The notes: a model not told the origin generated them from the sequence alone. 64,000 nucleotides of DNA from Arthrospiribacter ruber (GCF_019343195.1 NZ_RPHB01000003.1:310001-374000); one strand, 5' to 3'; shown: positions 36,699 through 45,306, counted from the stretch's first letter. Made by a program: numbers and translations.

Positions 36699-36754
36699 TC
36701 ATTTGAGTAAAAAAAATCTTATAAACCCATACGTAAAACTCTAAATCTAACAAT

Positions 36755-38089
36755 ATGAGCATATTACCTCAATTGCTTTTTCTTCTCGTTTTTGCAGTGG
36801 CTGGCTTTTTTATTTACAAAAGGGTCAGTTTTCTGAGAAGAAGTATTTTTCTTGGAAAGCAAGAAGCCAGAAATGATCAAAAAGATGAAAGATGGAAGAC
36901 CATGTTGCTGGTGGCATTTGGACAGAAGAAGATGTTCAAGCGCCTTGGTCCTGCTTTTCTGCATTTATTGATTTATGTAGCCTTTATCGTTATTAATCTA
37001 GAAGTTTTGGAGTTTGTCATCGATGGACTATCGGGGCAGCACAGGATTTTTGCGCCTTTTCTCGGTGCTGTTTATACCATAGCAATGAATATTTTCGAGT
37101 TTTTGGCCATTGCTGTACTGGTTTCCTGCTTTGCGTTTCTGATCAGGAGAAACATCATGAGGGTCAATAGGCTTGCCATGAAAGAACTGAACGGTTGGCC
37201 GGCATTGGACGCAAACCTGATCCTTATCATCGAAATTGTATTGATGTTTGCCATTTTGACCATGAATGCTACGGATCAGATTTTGGCAGAAAGAGGAGTG
37301 GAAAAATACATAGTGTTGGATGGCCTGTTCTTTAGTAGCCTGATTCAGCCATTGTTTCAGGGAATGTCTGACAGCACACTTATCTTTTTGGAGCGTTTTT
37401 CCTGGTGGTTCCACATCATAGGCATACTTGCTTTTTCAGTTTACATTACATATTCCAAGCACCTTCATATTTTCCTGGCATTCCCCAACACTTGGTATTC
37501 CAACCTCAAGCCTAAAGGGGAAATGAAAAATATGCCTGAAGTCACCAATGAAGTGAATATGATGCTGGGCATACAGACAGAAGGCAGCAGTGAACCTCCA
37601 GCAGAAATAGGCAGGTTTGGTGCCAAGGATGTCAATGACCTTTCTTGGGTCAATATCATGAATGCATTCAGCTGTACTGAGTGTGGCAGGTGCACTGCGG
37701 AATGCCCCGCTAATATTACAGGCAAAAAACTTTCTCCACGTAAAATTATGATGGACGTAAGAGATAGGGCGGAAGAAGTCAGTAAATCAATTGACGCCGG
37801 TGGTGCTGGCTTCGAAGACGGCAAATCTCTTTTGGGAGATTACACCAGCAAAGAAGAAATCAATGCCTGTACTTCCTGCAATGCCTGTGTGGAGGCTTGT
37901 CCCATCAACATTGACCCTCTAGATATCATTCTACAAATGAGAAGATACACTGCCATGGAAGAGTCAAGTTCACCGGCCCAATGGAATGCCATGTTCCAAA
38001 ATATGGAAACAAGCTTTTCCCCTTGGAAATTTGCCCCAACCGATAGGTTCAACTGGGCGGATCAGCTGAAAAACGAAGAAACGAAATAA
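36755..38089 (+). CDS. Membrane Fe-S protein related to heterodisulfide reductase (HdrC/HdrE-like)
   Basis: 444 residues. The N-terminal half has about six membrane segments with histidines that could bind heme, as in NarI/HdrE-type cytochromes. The C-terminal half has two 4Fe-4S motifs, CTECGRCTAECP (near residue 308) and CTSCNACVEACP (near residue 374). Its natural partner is the CCG-domain protein encoded 231 bp downstream. The pair probably moves electrons between the quinone pool and a soluble partner, but the partner is not known. The spacer to the second gene is filled with heptamer repeats. Confidence 0.88.
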   Translation: MSILPQLLFLLVFAVAGFFIYKRVSFLRRSIFLGKQEARNDQKDERWKTMLLVAFGQKKMFKRLGPAFLHLLIYVAFIVINLEVLEFVIDGLSGQHRIFAPFLGAVYTIAMNIFEFLAIAVLVSCFAFLIRRNIMRVNRLAMKELNGWPALDANLILIIEIVLMFAILTMNATDQILAERGVEKYIVLDGLFFSSLIQPLFQGMSDSTLIFLERFSWWFHIIGILAFSVYITYSKHLHIFLAFPNTWYSNLKPKGEMKNMPEVTNEVNMMLGIQTEGSSEPPAEIGRFGAKDVNDLSWVNIMNAFSCTECGRCTAECPANITGKKLSPRKIMMDVRDRAEEVSKSIDAGGAGFEDGKSLLGDYTSKEEINACTSCNACVEACPINIDPLDIILQMRRYTAMEESSSPAQWNAMFQNMETSFSPWKFAPTDRFNWADQLKNEETK

Positions 38090-38090
38090 G

Positions 38091-38223
38091 AGATAAGAAG
38101 CAAGAATCAAGAGATAAGAAGCAAGAATCAAGAGATAAGAAACAAGAAGCAAGAGATAAGAAGCAAGAATCAAGAGATAAGAAACAAGAAGCAAGAGATA
38201 AGAAACAAGAAACAAGAAGCAAG
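38091..38223 (+). repeat. Tandem heptanucleotide array 1 (nineteen 7-mers)
   Basis: Nineteen consecutive 7-mers, all ending in AAG (agataag, aagcaag, aatcaag, aaacaag), are arranged in 21-bp higher-order units of three; five units at 38091, 38112, 38133, 38154 and 38175 and a last unit of four 7-mers from 38196. There is no credible coding in any frame; the antisense LLILASYLL reading is only a consequence of the repeat. Confidence 0.95.
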
Positions 38224-38260
38224 AGAAAAGACGTATGATTCAAAATGGAAGAGCTCCTAA

Positions 38261-38316
38261 AAATCTACAATCTTAAATCTAAAATCTAAAATCTACAATC
38301 TACAATCTAAAATCCA
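38261..38316 (+). repeat. Tandem heptanucleotide array 2 (eight 7-mers)
   Basis: Eight 7-mers of the form (a/c)aatct(a/t) or aaatcca fill 38261-38316 and end four bases before the ATG of the CCG-domain gene, so they overlap its ribosome-binding region. The sequence family differs from array 1. Confidence 0.93.
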
Positions 38317-38320
38317 AACA

Positions 38321-39112
38321 ATGTCAACATATAAAGTTCCAACCATGGCCGAGATGGCCGCTTCCGGCGAAAGCCCAGAAATACTTTTTTGGGTAGGTTG
38401 TGCCGGTTCTTTTGATGATCGATACAAAGCCGTAACTCAGGCTTTTGTAAAAATATTGAATAAAGTAGGTGTGAGTTTCGCAGTACTTGGGCCAGAGGAG
38501 GCTTGCACAGGTGATCCTGCTAGAAGAGCTGGCAATGAGTTTCTTTTTCAGATGCAAGCTGTTGCAAATATACAGGTGATGAATGGCTATAACATCAAGA
38601 AAGTCGTCACCGCCTGTCCGCATTGCTTCAATACCATCAAAAACGAATATCCTGCCCTCGGAGGCAATTATGAGGTAATCCACCACTCTGAATTTTTGCA
38701 GCAACTGATCAATGAGGGGAAAGTGGCCCTTCAAGGTGGCGGAGAATTTAAAGGGAAGAAGATCACCTTCCATGACAGCTGTTATTTAGGAAGACATAAT
38801 AATGTCTATGAGGCGCCTAGGGAGGTGATCAAGGCACTGGATGTAGAATTGGTGGAAATGAAGCGCTGCCGGACCAAAGGGCTATGTTGTGGTGCAGGAG
38901 GAGCTCAGATGTTCAAAGAGCCTGAACCGGGAAAAAAAGATGTCAATATTGAAAGAACCGAAGAGGCGCTTTCTACAGGTGCTTCTGCGATAGCCGTAGG
39001 ATGCCCGTTTTGTTTGACCATGATGACTGATGGGGTCAAAAACAAAGACCGGGAGCATGATGTCAAAGTCTATGACTTAGCCGAGATGATTGCTAAGGAT
39101 ATGGGGATATAA
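38321..39112 (+). CDS. CCG-domain Fe-S protein (HdrB/D-like)
   Basis: 263-residue soluble protein with the cysteine-rich CCG domain found in heterodisulfide reductase HdrB/HdrD, LutA and GlpC. First motif: VGCAGSFDDR and ACPHCFNTIKNEYP; second: HDSCYLGRHNNVY, GLCCGAGGAQMF and GCPFCLTMMTDG. These cysteines bind a non-cubane 4Fe-4S cluster. It pairs with the membrane Fe-S protein upstream; together they form a membrane electron-transfer unit of unknown substrate. Confidence 0.9.
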   Translation: MSTYKVPTMAEMAASGESPEILFWVGCAGSFDDRYKAVTQAFVKILNKVGVSFAVLGPEEACTGDPARRAGNEFLFQMQAVANIQVMNGYNIKKVVTACPHCFNTIKNEYPALGGNYEVIHHSEFLQQLINEGKVALQGGGEFKGKKITFHDSCYLGRHNNVYEAPREVIKALDVELVEMKRCRTKGLCCGAGGAQMFKEPEPGKKDVNIERTEEALSTGASAIAVGCPFCLTMMTDGVKNKDREHDVKVYDLAEMIAKDMGI

Positions 39113-39301
39113 GTGGATTGGTATTGTTAAAGCTTTCCGATGAACTCTGTCATTTAGTTCATTATCGATATAGGAGGGAATGATATTTATGGATATTTCG
39201 ATACTTGTTGAAATTGGCTGAGGATGTAAACGATGATCCTTTACGGCAGTTTTAATTGGTAAATTAGATTAAAAGGAGCGTATTATTTTTAAATGTATAA
39301 G

Positions 39302-39335
39302 ACCTGCCAGGTTTCCAAAACCTTGCAGGTTTTTT
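39302..39335 (+). terminator. REP-like inverted repeat, possible terminator
   Basis: Arms acctgccaggttt (39302-39314) and aaaccttgcaggt (39318-39330), 12 of 13 paired, 3-nt loop, then ttttt. It resembles a hairpin that recurs between genes in many Bacteroidota genomes and may serve as terminator for the CCG-domain gene. Confidence 0.6.
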
Positions 39336-39378
39336 AATGAGCATTTGTTAAAAAAAATAGGATTCAAAAACCCCAATT

Positions 39379-39494
39379 GCCCTGACATTGTTACAAGATT
39401 TGCTCAAATTTGCCTTTACTTTGTTACAAAAAATAAATTAATTACCCTTACTTTGTTACAATAAAATAAAAAAAATGCCTTTACTTTGTTACAA
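39379..39494 (+). repeat. Four-copy 18-nt repeat with 33-bp period upstream of the ATPase
   Basis: Copies at 39379, 39412, 39444 and 39477. Copies 2 and 4 are identical (gcctttactttgttacaa), copy 3 differs at a few bases (acccttactttgttacaa), and copy 1 is more diverged. Spacers are 14-15 nt and AT-rich. The last copy ends 12 nt before the ATPase ATG. Confidence 0.9.
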
Positions 39495-39506
39495 GATAGT
39501 TTGGAT

Positions 39507-40862
39507 ATGGCATTTAAAAGACAGGTTTTCAATTATTTAGAGGAATGGAAGAATTCTGTGGAGCGAAAGCCATTGATTGTCAGAGGAGCTCGGCAAGTAG
39601 GGAAGACTACATTAATCAAGGATTTTTCAAAATTGTATAAGTATGCTATCTCTTTGAATTTGGAGAAAAGAGCAGACAAGTCATTTTTTGATGATTTTGA
39701 TGATGTTCAAAGCATTGTGGAGGCGGTATTTTTGACACATAACCTGAGGATAGATGACCTTCAGGATACACTTTTGTTTTTGGATGAAATTCAAGAGTCG
39801 CCCAAGGCGATCAAGCTTTTGCGCTACTTTTATGAAGAATTACCACAACTTCATGTTATCGCAGCTGGCTCTTTGCTAGAGTTTGCCATGAAGAAAGTGT
39901 CCAGTTTTCCAGTTGGAAGGGTTCAGTTTCTGTATTTGCATCCAATGAATTTTGAGGAATATTTGGAAGCTTTGAATCATAAAATGGCTTTAGAGCAGTT
40001 TAATTTAATGCCCATCAAGCCAGTGGCTCATAAAATTCTGATGGATTTATTTCATCGCTATGCTATAGTAGGAGGAATGCCTGAGGTCATAAAGAGAGAT
40101 TTGGACAAGAATAATTTGTCTGACCTGACGACAGTTTACGAAAGTATTTGGGGTACTTATAAAAATGATATTGAAAAATATACTGCCAACGAAACAGAAA
40201 GAAAGATTATCAAGCACATCATGAATTCCGCTCCTTTGGAGTTGGACAAGAGGGTGAAGTTTCAGGGATTTGGGAATTCTAATTATAGATCCAGAGAAGT
40301 AGGTGAGTGCTTTAGAATATTGGATGATGCCAAGGTAATCAGGCTGGTATACCCCACTACTGTACTAGAGCCACCTATTCAGGCGGATTTGAAAAAATCT
40401 CCAAGATTACAGTTCCTAGATTCTGGATTGGTAAATTACTCCTTGGGGATTCAAGGGCAGCTTTTGAAAATGGATGATTTGAGCAATGCTTACAAAGGAG
40501 CATTGATTCCACATTTGGTGACCCAAGAGCTACTTTCTGTTCAGGTCAAGACTGAGCACAAACCCAATTTTTGGGTAAGAGAGAAAAGGCAATCGAGTGC
40601 AGAAGTAGATTTAGTCTTTAGCTATCAGGACATGTTGATACCAATCGAAATCAAATCCGGTCCAACAGGCTCTTTAAGATCATTGCATCAATTTATCGAT
40701 GCTTCTAATCATTCATTCGGGGTAAGGGTTTACGGAGGAACATTGAGTGTTGAAAATGCTGTTACGCCTGACGGGAAACCATACAGACTTTTGAACTTGC
40801 CTTATTTCCTCGGTACCAAATTGAATTCATATATACAGTGGTTTATTGAAGGGAAGTTTTGA
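39507..40862 (+). CDS. AAA+ ATPase with C-terminal DUF4143
   Basis: 451 residues from the ATG at 39507 (an in-frame TTG at 39486 lies inside the repeat array and is less likely). Walker A GARQVGKTTLI, Walker B LLFLDEIQES and a sensor AAGSLLEF define the AAA_14-type ATPase domain (about 1-170). The C-terminal DUF4143 half contains AEVDLVF followed by IPIEIKSG, a D-x(n)-ExK arrangement like PD-(D/E)xK nucleases. These genes are patchily distributed and multicopy in many bacteria; function unproven. It may have been inserted between the CCG-domain gene and the 171-aa gene. Confidence 0.9.
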   Translation: MAFKRQVFNYLEEWKNSVERKPLIVRGARQVGKTTLIKDFSKLYKYAISLNLEKRADKSFFDDFDDVQSIVEAVFLTHNLRIDDLQDTLLFLDEIQESPKAIKLLRYFYEELPQLHVIAAGSLLEFAMKKVSSFPVGRVQFLYLHPMNFEEYLEALNHKMALEQFNLMPIKPVAHKILMDLFHRYAIVGGMPEVIKRDLDKNNLSDLTTVYESIWGTYKNDIEKYTANETERKIIKHIMNSAPLELDKRVKFQGFGNSNYRSREVGECFRILDDAKVIRLVYPTTVLEPPIQADLKKSPRLQFLDSGLVNYSLGIQGQLLKMDDLSNAYKGALIPHLVTQELLSVQVKTEHKPNFWVREKRQSSAEVDLVFSYQDMLIPIEIKSGPTGSLRSLHQFIDASNHSFGVRVYGGTLSVENAVTPDGKPYRLLNLPYFLGTKLNSYIQWFIEGKF

Positions 40863-40985
40863 TTTCTGGCCATTAAATGAATTATTAGCTTCAAGAATTA
40901 TACCCATGCTGTTTATTTCTCCGTTAAGGGAAAGAACTAAATTGGGCTAAAAGTCCTTATTTTGAAGGATAAATTATCAGCAAAT

Positions 40986-41477
40986 ATGTACTTGGAATTT
41001 GATCAAATGCCTGCCCAAGCAAGAATATGGGTATACCAGTCTGAAAGAAAATTTACTGCTACCGAAAAAGCCTGGATTGAGGATCGTTTAAGGCAGTTTT
41101 GTGTAAACTGGAATACCCATGGTGCCATGATGCCCACCTCATTTACCATTAAATTCGATCAGGTTATCATCCTTTCTGTAGATGAAAGTCAGCTTGGAGC
41201 AAGTGGTTGCTCTATTGACAGTTCGGTAAGGACATTAAGAGAAATAGAGCAAAAACTCGGTGTCAACCTTTTGGATCAGGGAAAAGTAGGTTTTCTTGAA
41301 GAAGGGGACAGTTTGATAGTAAATTCCGTCTTTAAAGTAAAAGAGAGTGTCCAAAATGGAATACTGAACCAAGACACCCTTGTGCTCAATCCAATGGTAA
41401 GGGAGAAGAAAGATCTTAAGGACAATTGGCTTATGAGCGCAAAAGATACTTGGTTAAACAAATACTTTAGGAATTAA
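40986..41477 (+). CDS. Conserved Bacteroidota protein often mislabelled ABC transporter ATPase
   Basis: The ATG at 40986 starts MYLEFDQMPAQARIWVYQSERKF; a TTG at 40962 in frame would add eight residues. The product has 163 residues and no Walker motif, membrane segment or signal peptide. Conserved-looking stretches are IWVYQSERKF, NWNTHG, CSIDSSVRTLREIE and NKYFRN at the end. Databases often call such proteins ABC transporter ATPase, which I think has no basis in the sequence. Function unknown. Confidence 0.85.
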   Translation: MYLEFDQMPAQARIWVYQSERKFTATEKAWIEDRLRQFCVNWNTHGAMMPTSFTIKFDQVIILSVDESQLGASGCSIDSSVRTLREIEQKLGVNLLDQGKVGFLEEGDSLIVNSVFKVKESVQNGILNQDTLVLNPMVREKKDLKDNWLMSAKDTWLNKYFRN

Positions 41478-41533
41478 TTATAATAATTATTCTATATTTA
41501 AATCGTTAAGAAAAAACTACCGGGAGATTTAGA

Positions 41534-43459
41534 ATGATGCGATCAGCTTTGTTTTTGGGAATGATTATCCTGCTTTTCGGAGCTTGCACCAGCTTGTTTC
41601 AGAAAGGTCAAAATCAATTTTTGGCTGGTGATTACCAATTGGCCATCAATTCATTTACCCAGATCCTTGAAGATGACCCTGACAACAAAGAGGCCAATTT
41701 TTATGTAGCAGAAAGCTACAGGCTTTCGAACAGGATAGAAAAGTCCAGCGAATATTATAAGAAACTGGTAGAAGAAGAGGAGACTTTTGAGTCTTATTTC
41801 AGGTATGGACAAAGCCTTAAAAGTCAAGGGAAATATGAAGATGCAGAAGAAGCTTTTGCTAAAGCAAAAGAACTCACATTGAATGATAATTTTCAAAGGC
41901 AGGTCGATATGGAGCTGGCTTCGATTCAGCGAGTTGAAGAAATTGAAGATTACTATCCTTATATGGAAGTGCAGAATTATGAGCTTTTGAATACTTCTGG
42001 TTCTGATTATGCTCCAGTATTCAGTGAAGGTTTTGTATATTTTACGAGTACCAGGACTGCGTCGGGGATATATCCAGCTACAGGAATGCCATACACCAAA
42101 ATTTATCGTGCCCGTGCCGAAGGTGTTAAAGTGGATGTTCAAAATGTGCAGGAGATGCCCGAATTCCGCAATGAGGACGGCTTGAATCAGGGAGCAATTG
42201 CGATCAGCCCGGATGGGAATACCATTATTTATGCCAGAGGTAACTCAAGGTCAAATAAGGATCTTCCCGAAGTCCATTTGTTTGCCAGTTACTTTAGGGG
42301 GGGTGGCTTCACCCAACCCGTATGGATGCCTGTCAATGAGGATGAATTTTGGTTTAATTCAACGCCTGCATTCAGTCCGGATGGAAATGAACTCTATTTC
42401 ACTTCCAATAGAGATGGAGGAAGAGGGGGGCTGGACCTTTACAAAGCTACCAAGCTTGCTAATGGAGACTTTGGGAATGCAGTCAATCTTGGGGCGCAAA
42501 TCAATACTCCCGGAAATGAAATGTTCCCTTATGTGGCTCCGGATGGAAAGCTGTTTTTTGCTTCAGATGGGCATCCTGGCTATGGGAAGCTTGACATTTT
42601 TGTAGCAGAACAGACCGAAAATGGCTGGGAAGTCAAAAATCTTGGTCCAAATATCAATACTGTAGCAGATGATTTTGGTATATTTTTTACCAACTATCCT
42701 AAAGAAGGTTTTCTGTCTTCTAATAGAGAAGGTGGGGCCGGCGATGATGATATTTATTACTTTGAAGATAAAACTCCAAAACCCAAAATCGTCAATGTGC
42801 TGCTTAATGTAGTGACAAAGGAGAAGAAGGATGATGGCTCAGAAGAGGTATTGCCACAGACAAGGGTGGTGCTCTATGACCAAAGCAACAAAAACATCGG
42901 TGGTGATTTTTCCAGTCAGAGCGGAAGGTTGAGATTTACCTTGACTCCAAACCAGGAATTTTCTATGATCGCTTCCAAGAGTGGATATTTCTCCAAAACA
43001 GTTTCCTACAGTACAGTTGGCAAAACACCAAATCCTGAAGACCTTATTCAGGAAGTTACCAACATTGTTCTGGACACCACAATAGTGCTTGAACCATTGA
43101 TTTTGGAGCGTTCGATCGTACTTGAGAACATTTATTATGATCTGGACAAAGCGGATATACGTCCAGATGCAGCAGAAGAGCTCGACAAATTGGTACAGAT
43201 ACTTAAGGACAATCCTAAAATCAGGATTGAGCTAAGCTCTCATACTGATGCCAGAGCATCAGACTCCTATAATGATGCATTGTCACAAAGAAGGGCTGAA
43301 TCTGCGGTTGAATATATCGCTTCTCAAGGAATTGATCGGGACAGGTTGGTTCCAAAAGGATACGGCAGAAGGCAGTTGATTATAGAAAACGCACAGACTG
43401 AAGAGGAACATCAGGTCAATAGAAGAACTGAGTTTAAAGTGATTGAAGTAATGGATTAA
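41534..43459 (+). CDS. PorE-like lipoprotein: TPR, beta-propeller, CpxD-like and OmpA domains
   Basis: Lipobox LFGAC puts the lipid on C18. Domains in order: TPR repeats (about 20-130), a PD40-type beta-propeller (about 150-410, blades such as PAFSPDGNELYFTSNRDGG), a carboxypeptidase-regulatory-like Ig domain (about 420-510) and a C-terminal OmpA peptidoglycan-binding domain (about 525-641, with LSSHTDARASDSYNDALSQ and RRAESAVEYI). This is the architecture of PorE of the type IX secretion system; several related proteins occur per genome, so I leave out the symbol. It probably tethers outer-membrane components to peptidoglycan. Confidence 0.85.
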   Translation: MMRSALFLGMIILLFGACTSLFQKGQNQFLAGDYQLAINSFTQILEDDPDNKEANFYVAESYRLSNRIEKSSEYYKKLVEEEETFESYFRYGQSLKSQGKYEDAEEAFAKAKELTLNDNFQRQVDMELASIQRVEEIEDYYPYMEVQNYELLNTSGSDYAPVFSEGFVYFTSTRTASGIYPATGMPYTKIYRARAEGVKVDVQNVQEMPEFRNEDGLNQGAIAISPDGNTIIYARGNSRSNKDLPEVHLFASYFRGGGFTQPVWMPVNEDEFWFNSTPAFSPDGNELYFTSNRDGGRGGLDLYKATKLANGDFGNAVNLGAQINTPGNEMFPYVAPDGKLFFASDGHPGYGKLDIFVAEQTENGWEVKNLGPNINTVADDFGIFFTNYPKEGFLSSNREGGAGDDDIYYFEDKTPKPKIVNVLLNVVTKEKKDDGSEEVLPQTRVVLYDQSNKNIGGDFSSQSGRLRFTLTPNQEFSMIASKSGYFSKTVSYSTVGKTPNPEDLIQEVTNIVLDTTIVLEPLILERSIVLENIYYDLDKADIRPDAAEELDKLVQILKDNPKIRIELSSHTDARASDSYNDALSQRRAESAVEYIASQGIDRDRLVPKGYGRRQLIIENAQTEEEHQVNRRTEFKVIEVMD

Positions 43460-43475
43460 TCACAGCTCAAAAAAA

Positions 43476-43513
43476 TCCCCCTTACGATTGGTTATTGTAA
43501 GGGGAATTTTTTT
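43476..43513 (+). terminator. Bidirectional terminator between porE-like gene and the UPF0316 gene
   Basis: Stem with tcccc and ttac on the left and gtaa and gggga on the right, with one bulged C, preceded by an A-run and followed by a T-run; it can serve both converging genes. Confidence 0.8.
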
Positions 43514-44114
43514 ATTTCCTGATACGGCTCCATACCTTGGTAGTAAATCTTGGCCGGTCTTCCATGACATTGAAATCATCTTCACTTACCCGTTTTACAC
43601 TTTCGATGGTATAGAAGGCCTTGTCATTTAATTTTTTGACTTTACTCACATATTCCTTTAGATCTTCCCTTTTCATGACGGTAAAAAGCAAATTGACTTT
43701 TCCGTACCTGCCTTCTGCACCGACATTGGTAAATCGGAAGTTTTTCTCTTTCATATATTCTATAAGCTCCGGCATCGGGGTAGGCGTAATTACCCTTACC
43801 AATACTCTTCCAAGTGCAAGCTTTTCTTCAATGGTCATGCCCACATAGGTACCCATTGCAAATCCACCTGCATAGGCAATGTAGGACATCGGGTTGTTGA
43901 TATTTTGAAAAATCTGACCAATGGCGAGGAGCCAGATCATGGCTTCAAAAAAGCCAAGGATAGGAGCCACGTTTTTTTTGCCATTGAGCACAAACATGAT
44001 CCTAAGTGTATTTATAGATACGTCCGTTACCCTGGCCATAAAGATCAGCAAGGGCATGATGACATAATTGAATACCTCTGGGGAAATCCCAAAATTCAGA
44101 AAATAATCCTGCAT
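43512..44114 (-). CDS. UPF0316/DUF2179 membrane protein
   Basis: Start chosen at 44114 (MQDYFLNFGISPEVFNYV); an in-frame ATG at 44156 would add 14 residues. About 200 residues: three hydrophobic segments (first about 15-34, MARVTDVSINTLRIMFV next, then the third to about 90) and a C-terminal DUF2179 domain (VRVITPTPMPELIEYM, LLFTVMKREDLKEYV). DUF2179 may bind a small ligand. No functional link to its neighbours is visible. Confidence 0.86.
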   Translation of the reverse strand: MQDYFLNFGISPEVFNYVIMPLLIFMARVTDVSINTLRIMFVLNGKKNVAPILGFFEAMIWLLAIGQIFQNINNPMSYIAYAGGFAMGTYVGMTIEEKLALGRVLVRVITPTPMPELIEYMKEKNFRFTNVGAEGRYGKVNLLFTVMKREDLKEYVSKVKKLNDKAFYTIESVKRVSEDDFNVMEDRPRFTTKVWSRIRK

Positions 44115-44242
44115 AGCACTTAATTTTTTTACAAAGGTAATGGGTATAAATACCATTCCCTAAAAAAACCAAATTAGCTTCTGATTCCGTTAAAGTTCCG
44201 CATTTCTGATGATTATGAATGAATTTTCTGTAGAAACAGAAA

Positions 44243-44809
44243 TCAGGCTGTTTTCAATTTCAGCTCTCCTTTTCTTTTGACAATTTTGAGATCAAAATAC
44301 TGATTGATAAAAGCCTTGCAATTATTTTCAGACCATTCTGCCCTGGATTCAGTATCAAAAAGCAGGGTCATTCTCAACATGGTTTTTACATATTGCTCAT
44401 GTCTGCCCAGTTCACGGCACCATGAAGTCAGTTGGTCTGCCCAGTCCTCCTTGAATTTTTCTATATGTGTCCTCCCATCAAAAAGCAGCTCGAGCTGATT
44501 GTCTCCATTGCGGAACCTGTAGATTCCGCAAAGTTGGCGGTAGATCATCTTCAGTCGGTCATCAGGGTACTCATGGGTATCCAGAATTTTCACAAAAGTC
44601 TCATCCATCAGCATCAGGGGGTTGTATAGCTGAGTGTAGGATTTTTTCAATTCAAATACCATCACAGCTGTAAGCTGATCTTCAAGCACTGATTGTGCCT
44701 GCCTAAGAATGTAATTTTTGTCTAATGGGAATAATTTCTGAATCATCTGAGGATCAAATCTTTCGCAAATTAGCCTTTTGGTGCCGAAAATTAAAGTTTT
44801 TGCTATCAA
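44243..44809 (-). CDS. Unknown protein, 188 aa, coupled to recX
   Basis: I do not recognise this protein. It is soluble, with no signal peptide and about 40% charged residues. The start is TTG at 44809, overlapping the recX stop by 4 bp (TTGA), which suggests translational coupling; the next Met is at residue 22, 44746. Predicted to be mostly helical. Three Cys residues are scattered. Confidence 0.7.
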   Translation of the reverse strand: MIAKTLIFGTKRLICERFDPQMIQKLFPLDKNYILRQAQSVLEDQLTAVMVFELKKSYTQLYNPLMLMDETFVKILDTHEYPDDRLKMIYRQLCGIYRFRNGDNQLELLFDGRTHIEKFKEDWADQLTSWCRELGRHEQYVKTMLRMTLLFDTESRAEWSENNCKAFINQYFDLKIVKRKGELKLKTA

Positions 44810-45306
44810 ATTAATTCTTCAAGAGCAGATTGTATAAGGTCCTGTTCAAAACCTTTGGACATTAAATATTGGAAAGTTTTGTGCTTTTTCCTGAATTCAT
44901 CACTCTCCTTCACCATTCTCAGTTTTTTCTCTGTTTCTCTTAATAAAATTTCCCAATATTCTTCGGGGTTGATTTCTTTGAGTCCTGACTTGATGCAATT
45001 GGCACTGATCTGTTTAAATTTCAATTCTTGGACAATTCTGTTTCTACCCCACTTTTTCAGTCTGTATTTTCCCCTTACGAAAGCTTGGGCAAACCTCTCT
45101 TCATTTAAAAATCCTTCAGAAATCATATCCGCAATCAAGTCCTCAGCCTTTTCGCCGTATATTCCTCTTTCGTGTAGTTTATTCCTTACTTCCATCTGAC
45201 ACCTCTCCTGATATGCGCAATAAGCAGCGATTTTTACTTTTGCTTCCGCTTCGGACCAATACTTTTTGGGTGCTTCGTAGGGATTATCTTTTCGGGAGTA
45301 GGACAT
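44806..45306 (-). CDS. recX: RecA regulator RecX
   Basis: Small helical protein that inhibits RecA filaments. The 166 residues show the RecX three-helix repeats, with AYCAYQERCQMEVRNKLHERG, split as AYCAYQERCQMEV and RNKLHERGIYGE, then FAQAFVRGKYRLKKWGRNRI and KHKTFQYLMSKGFEQDLI. Overlaps the following unknown gene by 4 bp. recA is not in the window. Confidence 0.92.
   Translation of the reverse strand: MSYSRKDNPYEAPKKYWSEAEAKVKIAAYCAYQERCQMEVRNKLHERGIYGEKAEDLIADMISEGFLNEERFAQAFVRGKYRLKKWGRNRIVQELKFKQISANCIKSGLKEINPEEYWEILLRETEKKLRMVKESDEFRKKHKTFQYLMSKGFEQDLIQSALEELI

Larger units (their letters stand above)
39113..39506 (+). other. Gap holding a REP-like hairpin and a 33-bp-period repeat array
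   Basis: 394 bp after the CCG-domain gene. The first 185 bp show nothing recognisable. From 39302 there is an inverted repeat with a T-tract, and from 39379 a short repeat array leading to the DUF4143 ATPase. No ORF is credible. Confidence 0.7.

Noticed and set aside
38091-38223. CRISPR-like array
   Set aside because: Units are contiguous 7-mers with no spacers; no cas genes are near.
37970-38243. Minus-strand ORFs reading LLILASYLL repeats
   Set aside because: They are the translation of the heptamer array in reverse and have no start context or conservation.
39379-39494. Small CRISPR array
   Set aside because: Only four copies, repeat 18 nt, spacers 14-15 nt and AT-rich; copy 1 diverged; no cas genes.
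40986-41477. ABC transporter ATPase
   Set aside because: The label used in databases for this family is not supported: there are no Walker A, Walker B or signature motifs.
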